64,000 nucleotides of DNA from Cyclina sinensis (taxonomy: Eukaryota; Mollusca; Bivalvia; Venerida; Veneridae), in NCBI GenBank assembly GCA_012932295.1, contig JAAONU010000019.1:17741908-17805907 (forward strand), given 5' to 3'. The notes under the pieces were generated by a model. It ran no database searches, had not been told where the DNA came from, and was given only the letters and a program-made list of their open reading frames with translations. This document shows, piece by piece, positions 37,601 through 49,600 of this stretch (the first letter of the stretch is position 1; every line of letters starts with the position of its first letter). A program made the translations under genes and the position numbers.

Positions 37601-40600
37601 TTTCATCTGCCATTACACACACAAAAAATCCATTAAAGAGGCAAACTTTAAGCATAGAACTTGTACACACCAAACATCCATTAAAGAGGCAAACTCTAAA
37701 CATAGAACTTGTACACACTAAAATCCATTAAAGAGGCAAACTCTAAACATAGAACTTGTACACACCAAAAATCCATTAAAGAGGCAAACTCTAACCATAG
37801 AACTTGAACACACCAAAAATCCATTAAAGAGGCAAACTCTAAGCATAGAACATGTCATTTCGTTCAAAATCATAAGTGATGTTGTCAAAGTTTTTAAGTA
37901 CAACCGTGTAACTTAACGCATTGAGAGATGTTTATTACAAAATAAGTTTTTCTTATTTCCATTTGCCCTAAGGAAAAAAATCTGAATATATGTTATCTTT
38001 ACTTCAAGAGTTTATTTAATTTGATAAAGTATCGGTCAATAAATATCCATACAGTATATCATCCGCTTATTATACAATATCCTCCTTTAAAATGTGTCAA
38101 CGTGTTTGAAATATTTTCAAGGAGTATTATTATGTGATATTAACTTATATGTGTACTTGCAGTTTACCATTCTTGAAATTGGAAAACATTCAACATACAT
38201 GTACGAACTGGGACCAAAAAGACCTAGCGCTTGAAATCAAGTAAATCAAATCAAACTGCATTTTTTTGAAAATGAAACCCTGTCACCTAAAACCTAAGAA
38301 GTGAAATGCAACTATGACATGGACTTGGACAAAAGGAAGAGATATTTATTCAGCGTAGGAGCTTAAGAAGTAAAAGGAAAAGAAGCATAAATCATATTTC
38401 ACCGATTCTGGTTTTTTTTGTAAATCGAGATCGCATACCATACAAAACAGATTCATCTTCAAGATACGAGCACAGAAAAGTGATAAAATTTTTTGAATAA
38501 TTTGTAACAGCCTTGAAACTGTGACTAAAACGAAATGTAAATGAAGAAATGATAAGAAAACATATTGTTTCCAGTGTCCATTGTTCAAAAATAAGAAAAA
38601 AGGGCCAAGGAGGCACAATTTTAACACTCCGGTGGAATATCGTTTGAACTAAGTAAATTGCAAAATCAAGAATTGGAACGAAAAGGACTTTATCAGTGAT
38701 GTGTCAAGGAAGCAAAATATCGCCAACCACAAGTCAGACATTCTTAACATCACCTTTGACATAAGAGAAAGATGTGCTAACTGTGGAAATCAAAAAAAGC
38801 TTGAAGGTGATAAGGAAATGGGGAAATGTGCTTAGACTGTTAAAAGATGAATCATTTTAGAGCTGTGTGCCGTTTAAAGAAAAGGAATGTTCATCAGTTA
38901 CAGCTAGAAGTTCCAGACTTCGGTCCTTAAAATGACAGTAGTAGTAGTCTGAGTTCTTAGTGCACACAAACATTGCCTAGACAGAAGACCGAGCAATCAT
39001 AAAATAAAAGCATTTTCAGGTCTTTGGAAACTTCTGAGTGAATGTGACATTCACATCGAGGCAGACGCAAACCCAAACAAAAAGCTACCAAGACGTGTAC
39101 CATTCACATTCAATGACAATGTAGAAGCTTAACAGAACTTTGGAGAAAAATGGTATTGTCATGATAACCTTTTCGTCTCAGTGGGTATCAAGTTTGGTCA
39201 CTGTATAAAAGTCCATTGGTTCATGAAATCATTATAAGACCTCCAGTATGCATCAAGATCAGAGTCAAAATCTTATCACACTTAGCAGGGGTCAACGTCT
39301 TCTCAAAACTTGATGAACGGACAGGATAATAGGATGCACAAAGGCATCTTATCTAACTGTTCTCAAAACCCTTTTCAGACAGTACTGTTTAACATTTACC
39401 ATGTGGACAAATGTATCTGTCTGGATAAATGTTTTAAAGGTTTAACTAGGGTCAAGGTAAATGGAGATGATTTTGTTTGCTATGGCAAAGACAAAACAAA
39501 AGAGCAGATATAACCTAGACGGTCTAATAAAGCAGTGTCGAAAAAAAGCATAACGTGCAATGCTGACATGATCAAAACTGGAAACAGTGTAAATAATCCT
39601 TCTTTGGACAACACCTTTCACAAGGTCTGAAGGACTGCAAATTGACCAAAGCACGGTCAAGGCCATTCATAAAATGTCCTCAGAAAAGTAAAGACTGTGT
39701 TAGGCATGATAACATAACGACTTGTACCCAACCTCTCGAACTGAGTGATTTCCCTAAAAATTATTCTGAAGAAAGATGTGTTATTCAGATGGGATCCTGA
39801 ACATAAAGAAGCTTTGCCAAAAATTAGCATGCTATCATTCAAGAACCTGTCCAATACTTTCATCATTTTATCCAAAACCGGAAGTTGTACTTTAAAGTTT
39901 ACTTAAGCCAACATGGACTTAGGTGCGTACCTCTGCAAAACGACAAACTAATTTACTTTGTATCAAAGTCACTGACAATGCTAGGCGAAACTATGCACTA
40001 GAACGCAAATAACTATATAAAGTTTTTTTAAAATTTCACCAAATGATTTTGTCATTTGAGAAGGATTAGAAGTTCTTGTTCACAAGCACGCCAGTCAGTG
40101 ATAAAAACAATAATGTAGAAATGATGACAAAATGCAAACCAGTCTAACACAAAAATGGTATCCAGTCTGCCACAAAAAATGGAAATCAGTCTGATACAAA
40201 AATGGAAACAGTGAAACGCAGTGATTGTTGTATGGTAGGTCTGAACATCGCGGTCAATGTCTCTAAAATATTCTTCAATACTGGCATTTCAAAATTGAGA
40301 TATGAGTTAATCATGACATCCTGTTGAAATCAAACAGAACCACAATTCCAAAGTCATATAGGAAAACATTCATTGATAAAATACATGTGTCACACATTGG
40401 TGTTGACATTTCAAATATCGTGCTAGATGTAGATTCTTTTGGCCAGATATGACCAAAGACATCAAAAAAATCTAAGTTTTCCAGTTAAGCTTGGAAACAG
40501 ATCAGCAGATCTTATAAAACCTCTCATTTCGTATCAAATACCAAATAGGCCATGGGATGCTGTAGCAACTGACAACTGTCTTCTGGAATGATACAAGCTA

Positions 40601-43600
40601 TATACCTACAGAAGATTTGTATTTAGAATAATTTGAAGTGGGAAGATTGACTAATCTCGGGTCACAGTCTGTCATCCACGCATGGTATCCTAAGTAAGTC
40701 AATAAGAAATAGTAAAACTCAGTACAACATTCAGGATTTCCGGATTTTGCAAAGTCAAATCTGTCAAATCATCTCTACTCTATTCAAATGTGTCAAATCA
40801 TCTCTACTCTATTCCCAAGGAAATGCAGTAGCAGAGAGATGTGGACAAACCGTCAAGACAAAAATAACAAAAGTAAAGCAAGACAATCAACAACTGTATT
40901 TCTCTATTCATAAATATAGAAACTGCCCAACACCTGTATTTCTCTATTCATAAATATAGAAACAATCAACACCTGTATTTCGCTATTAATAAATATAGAA
41001 ACTGCCCAACACCTGTATTTTTCTATTCATAAATACAACTAGAACTGTGTCCAAAGGACACGGATGCCCCCACTGTGATGTGCTCGTAAACAAGAGCAGC
41101 TTCATTTCATTTATACTTTTTCCATCTTCATTCCACTGTTTCATTTCTGTACATATACCTAAAATGATCTACAGGTAACCTTATGTACATGTTAAATTAA
41201 ATTACAAATGTAAAATTTATATGTTCAATTATTTATATGGTATATAGTGAAAAAATCAACAAAGGGCCATAATTCTGTTAAATATGGTCACAGCAAAAAT
41301 TCCTTCCTTTACTACCATCTACACATTAAAGCTGTTCATCCCTGGAAGTTAAGCAAAATCTGCCATCCGGTTTAAGAGGAGTTGCGTTCACAAAATTTCT
41401 ATATGGTATATAGTGAAAAAATCAACAAAGGGCCATAATTCTGTTAAATTTGGTCGCAGCAAAAATTCCTTCCTTTACTACCATCTACACATTAAGGTTG
41501 TTCATCCCTGGAAGTTTTAGCAAAATCTGCCATCCGGTTTAAGAGGAGTTGCGTTCACAAAATTTCTACATAGTATATAGTGAAAAAATCAACAAAGGGC
41601 CATAATTCTGTTAAATTTGGTCGCAGCGAAAATTTCTTCCTTTACTACCATCTACACATAAAGGTTGTTCATCCCTGGAAGTTTAAGCAAAATCTGCCAT
41701 CCGGTTTAGGAGGAGTTGCGTTCACAAGATTTCGGGACGTACGGACAGACGTACGTACGGACGGACGGACGGACAAGTGCAACGCTATATGCTCCCCACT
41801 TTGTGGGGGCATAAAAACTGCCCAACACCTGTATTTCTCTATTCATAAATATAGAAACTGCCCAACACCTGTATTTCTCTATTCATAAATATACACTCAA
41901 CAAAAAAAGAAACCTGACACTTTAAATATTTAAATATTCTGCACATCTACGAATTTATCCAAATTGTGTATATTGCACAAACATATACTATCGACACACT
42001 TTACACGTGCATCGTTTCATCATCGTGTTATCAGTCAAATGCAGCTAGGCGTTAAATTTCCGTTTTTGCACGTGGAGCTCGTGCATGCGGAAAGGTAACC
42101 GGTAGACAGTTTTTCAAAGCACTATACATGTCACCAGTGATCACACAGTGAAATTCACATCTAAAGTTGACAAGTTTTACAATTCCACGGTTGTCAGAAG
42201 CCGAGAGAAATAAGTCTATTGGAATGCTCCAGGGCGGTGCTTCCGTTGTCAACGTTAGCAGAACCTTTAACTGCAGTCGCAACACAATTCATGAGCTTGT
42301 TAGACATTTTAAGCAAACAAGTGGTGTGTCCGATCATCCCAGGTCAGGTAGACCCAGGGTAAGTGCCCGAAGGGATGATCGTGCCATTATCTTAATGCAC
42401 TTACGTAACCGCTTCAGACCCGTGACGTTGACCGCATTTTTGTTTAACGTATGTTAAAACTCAAATTATTCGCAATAGGTTACGCACACAAAGATGCCCA
42501 ATTAGAGCCCAACGCCCATATATCGGTGGAATACTGACATTACGCCATCGTCAGGCCCGTATGGCATGCGCACGTGCTCACCGTCACTGGCGTTGAAGTG
42601 ACTGGAACACTGTCCTGTTTTCGGACGAATCGCGATTCAATCTGAGTAATGCCGACGGCCGCACATGAGTCTATCGCCGGCAAGGTGAATGGTTCGTGCC
42701 TGCCTGTGTTAGAGAGCATGATCGTTTTGGTGGTAGTGGCGTAATGGTATGGGGTGGGATAATGGGGGGGGGGGGGCAGAAAACCCGACTCATCGTTCTG
42801 CGAGGCAACTTAAATGCCCAAGGGTACATTAAGAATATTTTAAATGCAGATGCTATTCCGTTTTTGAAAAGAAATGCTCCAGCTGTTTTCAAGCAGGATA
42901 ATGCCCGTCCCCACACAGCAAGAATTACACGCGCTTACTTAGCAGCAGCAAACGTTAACGTCATGCAATAGCCAGCAATGACTCCAGATATGAATTCAAT
43001 AGAGCATAAATTTATCTGGGATGAGCTTGGCAGAAACGTTCGCCAAAGACATGCTCCACAAAATATCCAAGAGCTGACAAATGCATTGATTCATGAATGG
43101 TACAATCTTCCCAACGGACTTGTACAACGTTACGTCAATTCGATGCTACGACACATGGATACACTCATTAGAGCTAGAGGTGCTCACATCCGATATTGAT
43201 TTCAATACCAGAACACTTGAACATTATTAAATTGTGATTTAAAGGGTTAAAATTCACCAGTAAAAATGTCAATGCCATTACATCCAAACTGATAAATTCA
43301 ATTTTGACCCCGATCATTGAAAAAACGTAATTTAACCAACTTAAATCATGACCAATAAAACCAAAATGCATATCTGGGTTGGGAATGGATCATTTTAACA
43401 TGCCCAAAAGTTGTTAACATGCTGTGTGTCTGAAAACATGAATAAAACATACACTGTCAGGTTTCTTTTTTGTTGAGTATAGAAACTGCCCAACACCTGT
43501 ATTTCTCTATTCATAAATACAGAAACTACTCAACACCTGTATTTCTCTATTCATAGATAAAGAAACTGCCCAACACCCTTATTTCTCTATTCATAAATAT

Positions 43601-46600
43601 AGAAACTGCCCAACATCTGTATTTCTCTATTCATAAATATAGAAACTGCCCAACACCTGTATTTCCCTATTCATAAATATAGAAACTGCCCAACACCTGT
43701 ATTTCTCTATTCATAAATATAGAAACTGCCAAACACCCTTATTTCTCTATTCATAAATATAGAAACTGCTCAACACCTGTATTTTTCTATTCATAAATAT
43801 AGAAACTGCTCAACATCTGTATTTCTCTATTCATACATATAGAAACTGCCCAACACCTGTATTTCTCTATTCATAAATACAGAAACTGCCCAACACCTGT
43901 ATTTCTCTATTCATAAATATAGAAACTGCCCAACACCCTTATTTCTCTATTCATAAATATAGAAACTGCTCAACACCTGTATTTTTCTATTCATACATAT
44001 AGAAACTGCCCAACACCTGTATTTCTCTATTCATAAATACAGAAACTGCCCAACACCTGTATTTCTCTATTCATAAATATAGAAACTGTCCATTTGGGAA
44101 AACGCCAGCAGAATTATATATGTCAAGCTAGACAAGATCAATATTGCTAATAACACCAAAACATATAAAAGTAATCTGAGATTAAAGATAGAATGTCAAA
44201 AAGATTATACACAGTTGAAACAGAGGAAGAATATTCAACATTAAACACATTTACTAAAAACAAATGAAACTTCACCAAAAAGCACAAACATATGGCTATT
44301 TTCTGAACAACAAATGTAGTTTGTCAAGTGGCATGCAATTTATGACATATCATCATCAAAATGTCAGTCAAAAGATTTGTTGTTCTCAAAATTAATCAAG
44401 AGTATACAAAACCAACAACAAAACAGAAAAAACCAGCTGCAGTACCTGCAACAAAACCAGAAGCAAACCAGTACCACATTTTGCACAACCAGAAACAAAT
44501 GAAGCAAAACCAGCAGCAAAACCAGAAGCAATTGCAGTAGAATCAGAAACAAATCTAGCAAATCCCAGGAATAAATCACAAACGCAGCGTTAAATATAGA
44601 TAAAACTCACAGTAATTGAAGAAAACCCAGCAGCAAATGTAGGAAAATCAGCAACAAATACAGCATAACCAGCAGCAAATGAGGCAAACCCAAGCAGCAA
44701 TTTCAAAATAACAGCAGCAAATGTAGCAAAACCAGCGGCAAATGTACCAAAATAGAAACAAATATAACAAAACAGGAACAAATGTACAAAAACGAGCGGC
44801 AAATGTAGCAAAATCAATAGCAAATGCAAAACAACAGCAGCAAATGTAGCAAAATCAATAGCAAATGCAAAACAACAGCAGCAAATGTAGCAAAATCAAT
44901 AGCAAATGCAAAACAACAGCAGCAAATGTATCACTTATGTCACAAAATCAGATAGACAAGTGAAAAACTTGACCGTCCATAAATGTGAAATAAATGATGT
45001 TGTTGTGAATATTTAGTTCACATTCCTTCACCATTACATATTTAAAGACTGTTTACACATGAGTGTGGATTTCCTGGAAAAGTTGATATTATGTTGATTT
45101 CAACTAGGACGATAAAAACTGGGTTTGAGATTAACAGTTTTCGAAGAGAACAAAACTTTTATCAATCCATTTGTATCATTTATTTTACAGCGTATAACCA
45201 AATCCAGACCAGTGTACTTATCAAGCAAACGATATTTAATCTCTAGCTTTTTTCCATTTTACACCACTTCGCACAGGCTATTATTAATTATTATTTAGAG
45301 TAAAAGAATTTAGAAAGAGAAATTTTATTCATAGAAATTATAGCCTCTTGTTAAAGGTCAAGACTATTTTCATATTTGCTAAATACACTTGGTATTGAAT
45401 TCATCTATTTCAAAAAGGGGATGTTGCAGACACCGAAACCCTTAATTACCACATATGTTATCACCATAACATTTGGGGATTTCTTTACAGCAGAGTGATT
45501 TTATTTCGTTCAACCTTCACAACTTTATTATATGATACGAATTCTGGTATCTTAGTACAAACATATTTTCATATTTAATCTCTCTATAAAAACATGTACA
45601 ACGTTTGATTGGACGAACCTTATATAGGACTAAATTTTCATATCGAGGGAAGAATGCGAAAAAAATCTACAGTGCTATAAATTACAGATTGTAGATAGCA
45701 TTTTTCACATTCGCCCCTTAATATCCTTTATCTGTCAAATCTAAGGAAAGACGCTATAACCAATGCTGGAAAACATTTAATGTCCAATTCAGATTTTATA
45801 AAGCCATTAATAAACAAAAGTACTACAAAAACACTTACTTTGGCAGGAAAGGTCATCATCCTTAATGCAGTACTCTACCAAGTAGGAGACGATATATGGC
45901 TTCCCTGGCTCACATGTCAGTTTATCCCAAGTTACAAGTAATGAGTTCTTATCAGTACTAGGCTCAACATGAACATTTTTAGGTACTCTTGTTGGAGCTT
46001 GAATATAAATTGACATGGTACACGTAAGAAATGAATTAAAAAGAAGGTTGTTATATGTACTTGCAGACCCAGACAATATTTTATTTAATCAACGTAATAA
46101 CATTTTGACGATGCGCAATTTTTACAAAGCATTCAGGATTCTTTGTCCGCTAAGTACCAAAGATATTTAACCACCAACTTAACTTTTGTGTTTTTTTAAG
46201 AAAACGCAAAGAATCATTTTTTTAACAAGAGCTCCGCAAGGCGGAGCAAAATACGCCGTCAATTGAGCAATTTGTTTCAATAACATGTATCCACCTATGA
46301 AGTGTCAAGTCAATAGCTTTTATAATGTAGGAGTATGGTCCAGACAAGCATCAAGTACGAAAATTTAACTAAAGGGGGTAACTCCAAAATCATGAAGCGT
46401 ACAGTAATGGTTCTTGAGCAATGCGCTCCCTCTAAATGAGATCTATCCACCTGTACAGTTTCAAGTCAATAGCTTTGATAACGTAGGAGTTATGCCCCGG
46501 ACAAGGAAATTAAACAAATGGGCTCCAAAATCATGAAGTGCAGAGTTACTGTTCCTGTGCACTGCACTTCGCCTCAATAAAACCTATCTGCGTATCAAGT

Positions 46601-49600
46601 TTCAAGTCAATAGCTTTGATAATGTAGGAGTTATGCTCCGGAAAAGAAAATTAAACAAAAGGGAATAACTCCAAAATCATGAAGTGCAGAGTGATGATTC
46701 TTGTACATTGCACTCCGTCTCAATGAGATCTATCCAGCTAGGAAGCTTCAAGTCAACAGCTTTGATAGCGTTGGAGTAATGCTCCGGACAAGAAAATTAA
46801 ACAAAGGGGCTTAATTTCAAAATCATGACGTGCAGAGTGACGTTTCTTATGCACTGCACTCAATCTCAATGAGATCTATCCATCTAAGAAGTTTCAAGTC
46901 AATAGCTTTGATAGTGTTGGTGTAATGCTCCGGATAAGAAAATTAAACAAAGGGAAATAACTCCAAAATCATAAAGTTCAGAGTGATGTTTCTTGGGCAT
47001 TGCATTCCGTCTCAATGAGGTCTATCAACCTATGAAGTTTCAAGTCAGTAGCTTTAACAGTGTAGGACTTATGCTCCGGACAAACATCAGGACGCCGCCC
47101 GTCCGCCCGCCATGGGTGATCCCATAATACATGTACGTCCCGTCTTCGACGGGCGTATAAAAATTAAGGAACTAAAACATGATTTTGCTCCGGACAAGAA
47201 AATTAAACAAAAGATAATTACTCCAAAATCATGAAGTGCAGAGTAATGTTTCTTGTGCATTGCACTCCGTCTCAATGAGGTATATCAACCTATGAAGTTT
47301 CAAGTCAGTAGCTTCAACAGTGTAGGACTTATGCTCCGCACAAACATCAGGACGCCGCCCGTCCGCCCGCCATGGGTGATCCCATAATACGTCCCGTCTT
47401 CGACGGGCGTATAAAAATTAAGGAACGAAAACATGATTTTGTTTGAGTTTGACTGTATTTTTTGTAGCTGCTGAATATAGTATAATTAATAACGGACATT
47501 AGATACTATTGCTATTGTTTAAAAAATAAAACTTTAAATTTGCCAAAATTTGATAAATTGGTATGGGTTCAATATTATGTATGTAGCACATTTCTGTTAA
47601 CTGCTTCTTTTATGGTCCTATATAGGACAAAAACTATGAATGATGGGGTACACAATTCCGTGCCATTCATTCCAACTCTCCGAAAATGAAAGGTTAAAGC
47701 AGAGTTCAGGACGGATGTAGACACTGGGAACCATCTATTACAGTCCCTATTCATATTCTAAATAGCTATGATGAAAGAATATCATAAGTCAAATATTTGG
47801 TGCATAGCAAATTTTGAATAGTATTTTGATACAGCTGATAGCACATTTCATTGCAGAATTGGTATTCATCTCGCAAATAACCTACAGTAAGATTCGCAAA
47901 ATTAAGGCATCGTGAAAGAAATGAATTTCAGTATATTGACAATAACAGTTAATCCCACAGACATTTTCACAAATCAAATTATATGACTTCTACAAAACAG
48001 CTTTGTGTGAAGACGGATGTTACAGCGATTTAAGCTTATTTTACAAATTTGAAAGTTGTTTTTTTCTGAAAACATTTCTAAATCCTTACAGAAAAGAACA
48101 ACTGATTACACATTGCAATACTGTTCTTAATTATAAGAATGAGGGATTAACTGTGAAACTTTTAAATCAAAACAAAAAAGAAACAAACAGATTTACATTC
48201 CAAAGCTTAAGAAATAAATATTGGGGACAAGAAGCTAATTTTAAAGATTTACAAACCCTCAAGTTTAACTGAATTATATGAATTAGCAAAGTAAGATGTT
48301 AAAATAAAGTAATGAAATAATGTCTTTATTAAAACGTTTTATGTAGTTGACCTTACTGCTGTCTTTTGTGTAAACACAAGTCTGCCATTGTACTCCATTG
48401 CTGCCATGCTGTGATCCGTACATAAAGTCGTCCGGTGCATTCAATTTCAGAATTACCTCCGTCTTGTTCGAGAGTTTCCATTCAATAGGGCTGTTTTTCT
48501 AAAGTATAATATAAGATATTTAATTAAAATATTTGTTAAGTCTTACGTAGAAGATCACGCAAAATTCGAACAGGGTCAGTCAGATTTCTATACAAAAAGA
48601 TAGAAAAAATGTAAAAAGATGAATCTGTTATAACTGCACCGTAAAATAGATTCATGCTACACACTTAGGTTCAAATCCCATATAATTGCAGTATTGTCAA
48701 TGCACTGCATCGTTTTGTTACAAATGTCACAGTTCGTTAAACAAGCAAAAGAAGCTAAGACTTACATCACAGTTGTTAATATCCTTGCGACACCAGAAAA
48801 CTCTAGAGCCATGCTGCTGTATGCCGGAGGTCTCTAGGAAACGGATGTGTACTAGCGCAGTACCGTTCCTTGTACTGGACATCTCAACAATAAACTTCGG
48901 TTTATCTACTCCTTTTGAGATGTTAAAATAGATCAATTCTTTTTCAAACTTGTCTGTTGTTTCCGTACGTGTAATGAAAAGGGACTCGTAAGGGATAATG
49001 ACAGTTAACAATCAAATCTTTAAATGACAAGATTAGTAATAATAAATAGATAAAAAGTAACTTTTTTTTTTCATTTCTGATTATTACAATAAGTTGTTTC
49101 TTTGACTATATAAATAGCCTACACAATGTAAATGCGGTTTAAGTTGATCTGTAAAAAATAAAATATGAATAGTAATTAAAGTTGACTGTATTGATTTAAG
49201 ATGTTCAAATCTAACCTGACAGCCCTTTTTTTCTAAAAAAAAATGTTATTGTTGAGTTTTGTATCAATTTAATCTTCCTCTGGTTATTACAAAACAAAAT
49301 TGAACAACAGTCATGTGAAATTATATTGAAAAATATGTTTGATCTAAAGCCTAAATACAATTGTATTAAATGTGGGATTTACCCGAAGAAGCTCTTTGTA
49401 TGTTCATTATCGACGTGTCATCTGATGTGCCAATTTCATTTCTTGCTTTGATGTAAGCTGTATAGTTCGTGTCACATGACAACAGAAAACAACCGTAAGA
49501 GCTGGTTCCTGCCCATTCTGTTGTTGCATTCATCACTTCCGGTTCAAATGAAACGTGCACAATTACTGTTTCACTGTTTCTGTCTGATTCAGGAATAGGC

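Larger units (their letters stand above)
38700..44420 (+). mobile_element. Decayed Ty3/gypsy LTR retroelement in receptor intron 11, broken by a minisatellite and nested insertions
   Basis: In + orientation, antisense to the host gene, I can read in order: a CCHC-like gag remnant near 38770-38880; a reverse-transcriptase start near 39290 (GVNVFSKLDE); the RT active-site region near 39440-39500 (GDDFVCYGKDK in place of YxDD); the RT/RNase H junction at 39690-39820 (VPNLS, LFRWDPEHKEAL); RNase H near 39890-40010 (SQHGL, VSKSLT); the integrase zinc-finger flank near 40440 (FWPDMTKDIKK); and the integrase end near 40820 (GNAVAERCGQTVKT). Stops and frameshifts are everywhere, so it is inactive. 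LTRs were not found. The downstream part resumes at about 44090 (FGKTPAELYMSS). Confidence 0.75.

Noticed and set aside
40884..44095. CRISPR-like array of regular 40-bp repeats
   Set aside because: The units are contiguous with no unique spacers, there are no cas genes, and the sequence is animal; it is a minisatellite derived from integrase.
44364..44829. - strand frames rich in Leu, Phe and Ala
   Set aside because: Produced by the AGC/AAA low-complexity repeat.
48003..48272. 89-codon + strand frame
   Set aside because: Antisense within a receptor intron, with no domain or splice evidence.
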